Assembly: GCF_046630445.1 (NCBI RefSeq)
Contig: NC_092333.1
Location: 706,705,001 to 706,769,000, forward strand
Length of the DNA: 64,000 bases
Origin: Rutidosis leptorrhynchoides
Lineage: Eukaryota; Streptophyta; Magnoliopsida; Asterales; Asteraceae
Reading direction: 5' to 3'
Below are positions 1 to 10,903 of this stretch, in pieces. The notes beneath the pieces were generated by a model. The model was not told the origin of the DNA. It searched no databases and worked only from the letters and a program-made list of their open reading frames with translations. Each line of letters begins with the position of its first letter. Position 1 is the stretch's first letter. Both the position numbers and the translations under genes were made by a program.

Positions 1-644
1 TCATCATACTCCTTGTTGAAATAATAATAGTCTAGAAGGTGGCACACTAGTTATTATCTAATAGACAAAAAATGGTGAATAGTAATTAGGGGCATTTTCG
101 TACTTTTACCTTTTTTTAAAAAAACCTAATTAAATTTTACTACACCAACAAAGACCCCCACACTTTTTCCAAATATTCAAATCGGCCCCCAAACAGGGAG
201 GTAAAGTGTCAAATAACCATTTTCATAAAAAATCTTAAATAATCTTCACCCAAATATTCAACGGGTCATATCTTCTCGCTCGCAACGAGTTAAAATTTTC
301 CGACACCATCGTTAAACTCGAAATAATTTTAGGAACACAATGTCACTAACTATACGCAAAAGTGACGCTTTTTAAAAATGTTAAATATTTGGAGTACTTT
401 TCATACACGTTGATTTTGAGTTAAATTTTTAAAAGTCAATGATTACATAGCTAAACGCGGAGATGGACATATATTGTTAATTAAAAATAACATTTAAATC
501 TTTCACGGGTTATACCTTTTAGTTCGACTCGAGTTGAGCTTCAACGACATCATTCTTTAGCCACGAAATAATTTTACAAACTAAACGCAATATAATACAT
601 TGAAAATCGAACCCCCGACGCGAAGCGAGGGTTCAACAACTAGT
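1..644 (+). mobile_element. Helitron-like nonautonomous element, 3' end
   Basis: The segment ends in a short GC-rich hairpin (CCCCCGACGCGAAGCGAGGG, about 612-631) followed about nine bases later by CTAG at 640-643 and a T. A hairpin just before CTRR inserted ahead of T is the Helitron 3'-end signature. The AT-rich body shows no ORF. The 5' TC end was not located and may lie outside the window. The words CTAGTTATTATCT at 47-59 and 640-652 are identical, so a second Helitron end or a tandem insertion near base 50 is possible. Confidence 0.5.
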
Positions 645-1096
645 TATTATCTTAAAAGTACATACATTAGAGACATAAAAAATGTTAGCTCATGACTTTA
701 TTTTAGTAATAAGTATTACTCCGTAAAAAGCATATCGTAGTAAAATAAATTAGGGTATGAGTATATATTTACAAACGAAAAGGCTAAAAGATCACAAAAA
801 TGAAGATCTTTTACCTCGTAAAGGAAAAGATATTTACTGAACTATACAGTAAATGATGTCGATTCTGCTTCCCAATTCTGATAACTTTCAAATCAATTAC
901 GATTAATTTTTTCTTTTTTCCAAATTAACCCCTCCAATTAGCTAGATTAAATGGAGGGCATTTTGGTCCAAAACATTTAACTTTACTTCTACAGTATATA
1001 TATTTACTCACAAATATCTTCACTTTTTATTAAACCCTAAAAGTTCATCCTTTTTCTTTACTCTTTACTTTTCATCATCCTAAAAATCTCTAAATT
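645..1096 (+). promoter_or_regulatory. Upstream region of the hAT-derived ORF with TATA-like stretch
   Basis: AT-rich DNA without an ORF. A TATA-like run (TATATATATTTA, about 994-1005) lies roughly 90 bases before the ATG at 1097, a plausible core-promoter distance for a plant gene. Transcription is inferred only. Confidence 0.3.
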
Positions 1097-2668
1097 ATGG
1101 CGTCACGAATACGTTCAAATCAGGAAATGTGGAATTATGATCACAACACCATCATTGATATCCAATTCAAATGGATAATCAAGGATGAATACCCATTTGG
1201 GTTTTTCGACAAGGATACATGGACAGAGTTCATTCATACTTTGCAACCTAATTACCGAAGGGTCAGTAAAAATATCATCAAACGTCTTGCTTTTAAATAC
1301 TACATTCAAGAGAAAAAAAAGTTAGTTAACTATTTTCAATCTTTTAACGAAAAAGTTAGTTTAACTGTTAATGTTTGGGATACTGAATACAGCGTTAAAT
1401 ATTTATGTTTATCATGTCATTATATTGATCCTGTTACATGGAAAAAGAGTAAAAGAATGATTTCAATCCGTGGTTGGCATGATGTGCATGAGTTAGTTAT
1501 GGATTCTGTTAACGATTTCAAGATAAAAGATAAGATTTTTAGTATTTGTTTTGATGATTTTCATAATGAGGGGATTGATTATGAAGATGATTTTGAAAAT
1601 TTGAAAAAGGATTTAAACCCTGTGTTTAATGGTGCATTTTTTGGTACAAAATGTGTGTCACATGTTTTGGTTTCAATGGTTCAGTTAGTTGTGGATCATA
1701 TTGATCCAGCTGTTGAAAAAGTTAGGAACTTGTTGATGTGTGCAGTAAGTTTTAAGGCAGACGAGTTTTTAGGGTTTTTGGCTGAAAAAGGTACTAAGTT
1801 TTCTGACCCAGGTATTAATTGGCCTGATAAGTGGAACACAACTTACAAAATGTTGAGAGCTGTTGTTAAACAGAAGGATCTACTTGTTGAGTTTTATAAC
1901 AAGATGAAAATGAATGATATTGATGATAAAGATTGGGAGATTATTGAATCTGTTTTGGGTATTTTTAATGTGTTTCATGGGTCAACTGTGCCACTCTCAA
2001 GCGTCAAGAATTCAACGTCGCCGTTACTTTTAACGGAAAGTTTGTTAATTTCTGATATGTTGAATGAATTTAGTCAAAACCCATTTTGGGAGCCGGTTAT
2101 TAAGGAAATGAAAGCCAAGTATGTGAATTATTTGAAGAAACTGCCACCGGTTTATATGTGTGCTGCTGCTTTGAATCCTACTATTGGGGTTAATGGTGTG
2201 TTGAAACTTTTGGAAGATATTGGGGGAAAATTGGGGTTGGGTGATGGTTTTGCAAGTTCGAATTTTGAAAAATTCAGTTGTGTTTTACAAGATTTGTTTG
2301 ATTATTATGAGAAATTGCATAGGGCAAGAGCTGGTGTGGTAGTTGATGAGGGTAGTTTAATGAATGTAAGTGAACTGGAATTATACAAAAGGACTGATTT
2401 CAAACAGATTATGAGTTCTGAAGAATATGGGAATTTAAAAGTTTTGGAATGGTGGAAAACAAATGGGTGTAATGAGTTTCCTGTTTTGGGTGAGGTGGCA
2501 CATGATGTACTGAGTGTTGGAGCTGGTGTTGAAATTGTGGAACATGCTTTTGATTTGAAGGGTAGGTATTTGGATGAGCAGGCGTGTCGATCAGATGCGT
2601 GGTGGTTGCAAAGGTGTGTTTTCTTGAAGGAGCATTTTGAGACTGTTGGATGGGGAATCGAACAGTGA
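1097..2668 (+). CDS. hAT-superfamily transposase-derived protein (RICESLEEPER-like), no BED finger
   Basis: A 523-codon uninterrupted reading frame, intron-less, with the layout of plant hAT transposases. An N-terminal region resembles the 'KIYEREKEKL...LTSDLW' block, the FDDFHNE stretch (from residue 152) matches the second catalytic-Asp block (usually LDNASSND), KWNTTY corresponds to the usual RWNST, and a C-terminal dimerisation-like region runs from about residue 415 (ELELYKRTDF ... LEWWKTNG). The N-terminal BED zinc finger (about 100 residues in active relatives) is missing. The first catalytic Asp of the RNase-H-like fold is Asn (VNVW, residues 91-94), so cleavage activity is unlikely. 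No flanking terminal inverted repeats were found. Either an old immobile copy with an open frame or a domesticated SLEEPER-type protein; the open frame with a lost catalytic residue favours the latter only weakly. Confidence 0.75.
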   Translation: MASRIRSNQEMWNYDHNTIIDIQFKWIIKDEYPFGFFDKDTWTEFIHTLQPNYRRVSKNIIKRLAFKYYIQEKKKLVNYFQSFNEKVSLTVNVWDTEYSVKYLCLSCHYIDPVTWKKSKRMISIRGWHDVHELVMDSVNDFKIKDKIFSICFDDFHNEGIDYEDDFENLKKDLNPVFNGAFFGTKCVSHVLVSMVQLVVDHIDPAVEKVRNLLMCAVSFKADEFLGFLAEKGTKFSDPGINWPDKWNTTYKMLRAVVKQKDLLVEFYNKMKMNDIDDKDWEIIESVLGIFNVFHGSTVPLSSVKNSTSPLLLTESLLISDMLNEFSQNPFWEPVIKEMKAKYVNYLKKLPPVYMCAAALNPTIGVNGVLKLLEDIGGKLGLGDGFASSNFEKFSCVLQDLFDYYEKLHRARAGVVVDEGSLMNVSELELYKRTDFKQIMSSEEYGNLKVLEWWKTNGCNEFPVLGEVAHDVLSVGAGVEIVEHAFDLKGRYLDEQACRSDAWWLQRCVFLKEHFETVGWGIEQ

Positions 2669-3205
2669 AATGGTTGCAGGTGGGCTTAAAGAATTGGATG
2701 GTGATGGTGATGATAAGTATTCTACTGACATGGATGATGAAGAATGAATGAAGCTGCTTTTTGGAATGTGATGAAGATGTTGCTGAAGATCAAGGTCACA
2801 AGTTTATTTTGCTTTTAATGTTAAAGTTTATCTTTATATCTTTATGTTTACGTTTAGTTTATGTTTATGTTCAATGTTCACTACTAGTACTAGTATGTTA
2901 TGCAACTTGCTACACTGGATGATGTTCTTAGGAAGGGGCATTGTTTTTTAATGTAATGGCTATTTTGGTGGTTTTTACCAAAATTTCTATTTCTATCTAC
3001 AATTTCATGATTCGGTTTCAGTTTTTTATTATAGCTTCTTGAGTTCTTTCAACTTATTGTTATGCTTATGAAGGAGCATTGTTTTCTATTCTCGTTTTTC
3101 TTTTTTAATTATCATTAATCACTATGCTTAGATGATCGAGGCTCATCTTCAATTCTCATTAACTACAGCTGTAGGATGATAAAGTAATACAACATGTACA
3201 TTGAG
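2669..3205. other. Downstream region of the hAT-derived ORF
   Basis: No gene is recognised. The first 80 bases could encode a short acidic tail in another frame (GGTGATGGTGATGATAAG), hinting that the ancestral transposase C-terminus extended further. The rest is T-rich and probably 3' flank. Confidence 0.25.
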
Positions 3206-3776
3206 GGATGGCACCCGCGAGTAATGGGCACGGGTTCTATAAACCTGTGACCCACCAGTCGGGTTGTTTTTTTGCTCATTGAGACCCGTTACCCGCCCGC
3301 GGGTAAAACAACTTCGCCCATGTCCGTGACCCGCGGATACCCATGACCCCCGGGTAAACCCGTGGGTAATAATAATATACTACTTCGTTAAAATTTCTTT
3401 TAAAAAAGTTAGATAATTTTATTAATTATAAATCATATGTACAAGTTAATGTGTAAAATGACGTGAAAATCAAGTATTTTACTTATATGTAATAATATAT
3501 TTTTAATTTTTAATCATTATTGCATTACATGTAAAATCACTTTTAAATTTGATAATTGTATTTATAAACTCGCGGGTAAATTAAAACAAAGTCCCAAAAA
3601 TTAGCGGGTCGGGTTTTACCCGCGACGGGTAGTATGTACCCGCTACCCGCCCGGGACCCGTCAGCGGGTATGATCTTTTACCCGTACCCGTGCCCGCGGG
3701 TAGAATTTAATGATTTTACCCGCCCATCACGGATCGGGTACCCGCAGGTCACGAGTTTTTTTCTCGCCCATTGCCA
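3206..3776. mobile_element. Nonautonomous DNA transposon rich in CCCGCGGGT words, probably hAT MITE
   Basis: Two GC-rich arms packed with ACCCGCGGGT/CGGGTACCCG words (3206-3370 and 3570-3776) enclose an AT-rich core. The left end GATGGCACCCGCG and the right end read on the other strand (ATGGCAATGGGCGAG) are imperfect inverted repeats, like the plant hAT MITE family beginning ATGGCAATGGGCGGG. No clean 8-bp target duplication could be seen, so the edges are approximate. Confidence 0.5.
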
Positions 3777-5804
3777 TTTGTAATCCAAGAGACTTTTGGC
3801 TACAAAAACTGCTCGATTAATAATGGCATTGTTTTGCAATATGACCTTTTTAGTTGTTCATAGTAAGAATTAATCTACAAACTGAAAGGACCCGTTCATA
3901 TACATTATAAACGATTCACAATAGTTGATTACATTGCGAGGTATTTGACCTCTATATGATACATTTTACAAAAATTGCATTCGTTTTTAAAAGACAAACT
4001 TTCTTTACATCGAAAATTGACAGGCATGCATACCATTTCATAATATCCACTATCCAACTATAAATTGATTTAATAATAATCTTTGATGAACTCAATGACT
4101 CGAATGCAACGTTCTTCGAAATATGCTATGAAAGACTCCAAGTAATATCTTTAAAATGAGCAAATGCACAGCGGAAGATTTCTTTAACACCTGAGAATAA
4201 ACATGCTTTAAAGTGTCAACCAAAAGGTTGGTGAGTTCATTAGTTTATCACAATCATTTATTTCCATCATTTTAATAGACCACAAGAATTTCATTTCCAG
4301 TTCTCATAAATATACGTCTCATGCATAGAGACAAAAATAATTATTCATATGGTGAACACCTGGTAACCGACATTAACTAGATACATATAAGAATATCCCC
4401 TATCATTCCGGGATCCTCCTTCGGACATGATATAAATTTCGAAGTACTAAAGCATCCGGTACTTTGGATGGGGTTTGTTAGGCCCAATAGATCTATCGTT
4501 AGGATTCGCGTCAATTAGGGTGTCTGTTCCCTAATTCTTAGATTACCAGACTTTAATAAAAAGGGGCATATTCGATTTCGATAATTCAACCATAGAATGT
4601 AGTTTCAATTACTTGTGTCTATTTCGTCAAACATTTATAAAAGCGCATGTATTCTCAGTCCCAAAAATATAAAGGGTAAAAAGGCAAATGAAACTCACCA
4701 TACTGTATTTCGTAGTAAAAATACATATAACGTCATTGAACAAGTGCAAGGTTGGCCTCGGATTCACGAACCTAAATTAATTATATATATTTATGTGTTG
4801 GTCAATATTTGTCTAACAAATTAGGTCAAGTCATAGTGTACCACAATCCTAATGCTCGAGACTAATATGCAAAAGTCAACAAAAGTAAATTTGACTCAAA
4901 ATAATTTCCAAAAATCTATACATGATTAATATATAGTATAAATATCGTTGTTTTATATTTTTAAATATTTTTAAAAGATTTATTAGAGTAAATAATATAA
5001 TTTATTTATTAATAAATAAAATTTTATATTAAATTTATATAATAAAATATACTTTTATATATATTAAGTAATAAAATTTATAGGGTTCATTTAATATCAT
5101 AAAGATAATATGATATGTATTATTAAAGTAAGTTATTAGATGTAGTAAAATATGTTTGTATCACATATTTATTTGATAAAATAATATCTATAATGATAGT
5201 AAGTAAAAGTTGTATTATTTTGTAATAATAATTATTATTATAAAAATATCAATATTTATAATTACAAGGATGACATTATGATAAAACGATAATTCTAATT
5301 ATGATAACTTTAATATTTACGATAATTTTTAATATTATCTTTAAAATAATAATTCTATTTAAAATAATAATAATAATAATGATATTTTATAGTAACAATG
5401 ACATTTCTATTAAAATGATAATTTTTGTTAAAATGATAGTTTTAATACTAACGATACTGTTAATAATAATAGTAATGATAAAAATAATAAGAACGATAAT
5501 TTTATCTAAATCAATATCTTATAATATTTTAATTTCATCATGATACTCTTACTCATTATTTCCTAATCGTTTCGTTTAATAGCTTTTAATTGTCTTTTAT
5601 ATCGTGTTCATAATAATGATAATAATAGTAATCAAAATAATTAGGTGTTACAAATATTTGTTTTAATTACACTAATATTAATAATGATAGTTACTATAAC
5701 ATTATTAACGATAATACTAATAATCATAATCATCTTAATGATAATATAGTAATAATAATAATAACAATAACAATAACTATTTTTAAATAATGATATATAT
5801 ATTA

Positions 5805-5941
<137 letters not shown>

Positions 5942-6703
5942 AATAATAACTTTAACGATAATAACGATAGTAATAATAAAAAAAAATAACAATTTTTAAT
6001 GATAAATCCCTTTTATTGATAAAGATAATAATAATGATAATAATAAGATAAAACTAGAACGACGATAAAAACGACAATAATAATAATAATCATTTTTAAT
6101 AAAAATATCGAAAATTCAATTGATTATAACTTCTAATCCGTTCATCGAAACCATTCGATATCTAAAGGAAAAGTTCTTAATTTTTCGCTAGCTTTCCAAG
6201 GACATGCATATCTTATACCTTATCTCAACCGCAAGTGTAACTAATTCAAGATTCAACATAACCTGTCTAAGGGCAATATCAAAAGTACAAGCATGCATAA
6301 TCCTAAATACTCGAGCACTAGTCAGGGATACACTATTAGTATGTAAAAGTTAAATTATGAGTACTCACGTATCAATATTGAAATTCAATATTGTAGGAAA
6401 GGTACGTAGACGCAACGGAAATGATAAACACTATATTGACCTCACGAGCATACCCATGAACCATACTCAATCACCTCCATAGCTATAACCTATAATTTCC
6501 TTAATCCTATCCTACTCGAAAAACAATTTCGAAATCACTTGAACAGCACTCTGTCGTAATATTTTATGTATACTAATAATATCTTGAAATAATACGGAGT
6601 AAATATATATATATGTAAATCGATTGAGAGAGTTTAGAGAAAAATATTTTCAAGTTTCTATGAAATAATGAAACCTATTGAATTCTATTTATAATAGATT
6701 TTT

Positions 6704-6855
6704 GAATTATTAAAGTGAATTATTAAAGTATGAATTATTAAAGTGAATTATTAAAGTATGAATTATTAAAGTGAATTATTAAAGTATGAATTATTAAAGT
6801 GAATTATTAAAGTATGAATTATTAAAGTAAATTATTAAAGTATGAATTATTAAAG
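6704..6855. repeat. 28-bp tandem repeat, about 5.4 copies
   Basis: The unit is two half-units, GAATTATTAAAGT and GAATTATTAAAGTAT, repeated head to tail with one or two substitutions. It lies inside the solo LTR and has no spacer structure. Confidence 0.9.
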
Positions 6856-7698
6856 TTAAAGTAAAGTAAAAATAAAATAAAGGTAAAGTTTAAGTATAGT
6901 AAAAGTATAAAACTATGTACGTATAATACGCGTATAAATATATATATAATATTAATTTAAATCATTATATATATTTAATAAAATAAAATATAAATATTGT
7001 TATCTTTATCATACTAGTTAAGTAATGAGTTGTCAAAAGTGGTTCTAGATATTTATAAAAGTTATATACGTTTTAATAATAAAGTTCTTTTTAAACTGAA
7101 AACGTTTTTGTACGTTTGAAACTAAATAGATCAATCGAGTCTTTATGAGATTCAATCTTCCAATATCCTTTGTCTAGTTCTCAATGATTGATAATTTGTT
7201 TTTATTTATAAATCACTTTACCATTTTTCAAATATTGTTAAAATGGAAAGATTTCTCAAATCAACGTGGGCCTTTCAACAGAGACTTGTAATCATAATTC
7301 AATATATCTGATAATTCAATCATTTGATCTTATCTTCTAATTCCATTGATAAACATTTTGAAACAGATACAATCATATAAAGTATTTAATCTAATATTTT
7401 GTTTACGTTTCAAGTTATAATATATATACACATATACATATATAATCATATTCGTTTAATAGTTCGTGAATCGTTGGAACTTGGTCGAGGTTGAATGAAT
7501 GTATGAACATAGTTTAAAATTCTTGAAATTTAACTTAACAAATATTGCTTATCGTGTCGGAAACATATAAAGATTAAAGTTTAAATTTGGTTGGAAATTT
7601 CCGGGTTGTCACACAAACACTACTGAACTGTAGAGAAGTTGGAAGATTCATGTTTTTAGATTTTGGGGAATCTTTTGTGTGAAACGTGTTGGAAGCTT

Positions 7699-8331
7699 TG
7701 ACGAGCCCAACACACCCACTATAGAGGACCTAGATTATACTTGACTCACTACACCAACACTTTGACGTTGGTTAGCCTTTAATTTTATAAATCCTTAGTG
7801 CACAATGTACTTAGGCGACAGTGTCGACCATATATCTTTAGGCGGTATAACCGACCATGTATTACTTAGGCGGCATAGCCGACCATATAATAAGAACAGC
7901 AAAAGTGCACTAAGAACTTAAACACAAACTAAGGCTTAACCGGGAAACTTAACAAAGAACACTTTTATTAATACAAAATACAATTACAATATTACTTACT
8001 TACAAGCTTTTCTTCTCCACTCACACTCTTTTCACTTCTTACTTCTTCTCTACTTCTCAACTCACTCTTTTCATAACTTGATTACAAATGAAACTCCTCA
8101 CCCATATTTATACTTGTCCATGGAAGTTTCTACACACTAGATATTTTCATGGATAAATATCTAGATAATTCTCACCTACAAATATCTATATTATCTAGAT
8201 TTTTCTACATATAAATATCTAGATATTTCTATTAATATCTAGATATTTTTTTATACATATTAATATCTAGATATTTTTCCATACATATTTAAAAATTTCA
8301 TATTATTTCAAATTTGCATTGTATTTTAACA
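7699..8331 (-). mobile_element. Copia-type LTR (probable 3' LTR of a mostly lost element)
   Basis: On the minus strand the segment starts TGTTAAAATAC, ends GGGCTCGTCA and carries a TATA-like GTATAAATATGGG followed by an AG-rich stretch, as in a U3-R promoter. Outside the start on the minus strand lies a purine-rich ACTTGGGGGTCTAATAAGG resembling a polypurine tract, so this is probably a 3' LTR with a little internal sequence (8332-8440). Near its end is a threefold repeat of about 26 bp (CTTAGGCGRYA...CCGACCATAT, about 7811-7890). No target duplication was found, so the ends are approximate. Confidence 0.45.
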
Positions 8332-8439
8332 AAACGTTCCTTATTAGACCCCCAAGTTATGATTAAGGTCTAAGTATATCACGTTGTGTTTTCTTTGATT
8401 CCAGTATAGATAAAGTATGTTTCAAGTGGCAATAACGAG

Positions 8440-8735
8440 AGTATATTGGAAGAATGCAGAGTCTTCATGAGTTTTTTTTTCGGCTTCATGTTTTGTAGCG
8501 AACTTTTGACTTTGTGGATTGTTTGTGTATAACTGTTAGTTTTTGTTTTAGTTTATGTTTCGGTTTAGGTAAAATGAGACTATGTTGTATGTTAGTCGCT
8601 TTCTAGGTACAAGCTTCATTGGAGTTATCTCGTGTCTCTTGTTGAATTCGTTTTCTTTTTGAAAACGTTTTCCATTCTTTATAAAAGTCTTCGTTATTTT
8701 ACAAAAAAAATAATAATAATAATAATAACGAGTAA
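8440..8735 (+). mobile_element. LINE/SINE-like 3' tail ending in (TAA)n, copy 1
   Basis: The stretch containing TTTCTAGGTACAAG...GTCTTCGTTATTTTAC ends in an A-rich (AAT)n tail at about 8702-8730. A diverged inverted relative (CTAGGTACGAG...TCGTTATTTTCACC) lies at 21095-21424. A shared tail followed by simple repeats is typical of a non-LTR retroposon 3' end. No reverse transcriptase is present and the class is uncertain. Confidence 0.35.
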
Positions 8736-8736
8736 A

Positions 8737-8904
8737 ATGGGTAAAACAAAAGCAAACGAGGACAAAAATACTACATGTTTAAATGAAAACATGACTAGGT
8801 TGAGGGATCCATCTTGGCACTTAGACCAATCCTATCGGTATGATGTCCTCATAGCCCTCGTGAGGAAGATGAGGAGTGATGGCATTCCTTATTCCTCCGG
8901 TTAG
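8737..8904 (+). other. Unrecognised short ORF (55 codons from internal ATG)
   Basis: A short open frame starting MGKTKANEDKN and ending KMRSDGIPYSSG. No family is recognised and no splice partners are evident. It directly follows the LINE-like tail, so it could be flanking DNA or part of another transposon. Probably not a gene. Confidence 0.15.
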
Positions 8905-9639
8905 CCCTCGTAGCCCTCAATGATTCCGCCCTCCATTTCATGCTTTCTTGACATATTTGAGGACGGATAGTTTGGATTATTTAGTCGTACGATTAGGTTT
9001 ATTACTTGTACATTTGTTAATTAAATAATATTGGTGAGAAAGTGTTGATATGACGATGATATTACAGTTGGTCCGAGTGAGGAATTATGTCAGTGTTGTG
9101 ATTGGTCTTATTTTATTACTAATAATTGTTTACCTTATAGAAAGTTTAAGGCTGCAGCTGCAGCTGCAGAATTAAAGTACCAAATAGTTCGTATAATCAA
9201 AACTGTACATACATGAAAACTTTCCATTTGTTTGGTATATGGTTTGCATGATTACGGTAAGTTTGTGAATAATTCAAGTTCAAAATTTATGCAGCATTAT
9301 AAGTTTCGTGTGTTCTGCAACACACTAATGCAAATATGATTAGGTCCACTCTTTGAGTTTTGAAGTTCGTACTTGAAATTTTAGAAATAAATCATCATTT
9401 GCTAATTTATATGAAGTCTGATTTTCGTACTAAAATAAAATAATTAGCGATTTGCAAACCAAACTAAAAAGATAATAATCACGGTTTAATAAAAGATAGG
9501 TTGGCCACTCATGGAAGATACGCTAACGTTCAAGATCGCCGGTTAATTACAATTACAATTGCTACAATTTTACACATTTTAAGAAAAATTAAAAGTAAAA
9601 AAGATCACTCATCACAAACTTCAACGTTCTATTCTTTTT
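8905..9639. other. AT-rich intergenic DNA
   Basis: No ORF, RNA gene or clear repeat was recognised apart from a CTGCAG tandem (GGCTGCAGCTGCAGCTGCAG, about 9151). Confidence 0.4.
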
Positions 9640-10200
9640 GCTGAAAATACCGTAACTTATACAACCAAAGGAATTTTATCAATTGATTGATGAACACATC
9701 AAATGATACAAAAAAGTTGTGACATGCCTCGCAACTAGAAAGCAAACCTAACAACCAAACTATACAAAGAGCCAACAAAACTAGACAACAAACCTTCTAG
9801 AAGACATAACAAAACGCACCACAAAATACACAAATGATTAACGCTAAACTCAAGAACATTCTGATCGTATGCGATAAGTGAGATTTTTTACATCGCGCCC
9901 CAGGTTTTAAAACCTTGCCATGGACCTTCACAAAGTGCAATGATTTCCCGGACCGTGACAAAACAAATGGATCTTTGGCGATCCAAAAGAAGATACCTTT
10001 GACGAGCCCATGAGTTTATCTTCAACCGTAGAAGGTCCTAACACCGATCGGTTCCAAGAAAGAACCCTAAAAAACACTCGATGAAACCCCGATCGCTGGA
10101 TCAACTTCTTCATCCCGAAGAGCAAAAGATTTGTCACTTCTCGAACAAAAGTTCGTATTCTTCTTCTTTGAACATTCTAATAGTGTAAGGACTTGATATG
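9640..10200 (-). mobile_element. Probable LINE-like 3' remnant
   Basis: On the minus strand the segment reads TTCTAGTTGCGAGGC...TTTTTTGTATCATTTGATG...ATCAATTGATAAAATTCC. This has the style of a plant LINE 3' untranslated region (a TTTTGTATC...GATG...ATAAAA ending). A short minus-strand frame at 9928-10137 shows no recognisable domain. The assignment rests on style only. Confidence 0.25.
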
Positions 10201-10228
10201 TAAATCATGAGCACAAACCACAATTTAC

Positions 10229-10725
10229 CAGTGTTGTAAAAGTCGGCCGACTTGGCCGACGCGTCGGTCGATGCGTCGTTTTTTTGAGTTCTCCGTCCCG
10301 TTTTTTCTAAAAACGACTCAAAAGACGGTCAAAGCTAAAAGTTCGGTCAAAGTCTGTCAAAGACGGTCAAAGTTGGCTAAAAACGGTCAAAATCAGTCAA
10401 ATTTTCGTCAAGATGTGATATGTTTTTAAATTAGGGTTTGTTTTCAATTTTTGGGCCGCTCTTTTCTCTGTGTCCTTACTGATTATGTACTCGGTAACAT
10501 TAATTGAGTTTGAAGTTTGATTGTATTTAAATTCAAGTTCTTATTTAAGAAATTTATGGTACAGAATCAACTATTTTATACATATATAAATATATATTTA
10601 AGAAATTATTAATAAAGTCAACATTGGTCAACGACCGATGCGTCCCCGACGCGTCCCCGACTCAGCCGATGCATCCTTTTTAGGTCTCGACCGATGCGTC
10701 CCGACTCGCGACTTTTACAACCTTG
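10229..10725. mobile_element. hAT-type MITE, 497 bp, with 8-bp TSD
   Basis: Flanked by the identical 8-bp words CAATTTAC (10221-10228 and 10726-10733). The ends are inverted repeats: CAGTGTTGTAAAAGTCG on the left and CAAGGTTGTAAAAGTCG for the right end on the other strand. Internal arms are rich in GACGCGTCGG and GGTCAAAG words. An 8-bp duplication with a CA-starting terminal repeat is the hAT signature. It ends 178 bases before the start codon of the BPI/LBP gene, so it may supply promoter DNA. Confidence 0.85.
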
Positions 10726-10903
10726 CAATTTACACACAACAAAACAACAAAAAATATAAGATTCTAATTCTAATCAACCTAATTCCAAATTCAATAACAC
10801 TTGAAAGAAACTGATCAACCATTAATCATCATCATCATCATCCTCCCAATTCTCCAAGCTCAAATCTTGATTATTGAATTGTATTCTATATCTGTATCTC
10901 TTC

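Noticed and set aside
6704-6855. CRISPR-like regularly spaced repeat
   Set aside because: The 28-bp units are directly tandem with no unique spacers, and the DNA is a plant nuclear LTR.
9928-10137. 69-codon minus-strand ORF as a host gene
   Set aside because: No recognisable domain, no splice partners, and it lies in LINE-like remnant sequence.
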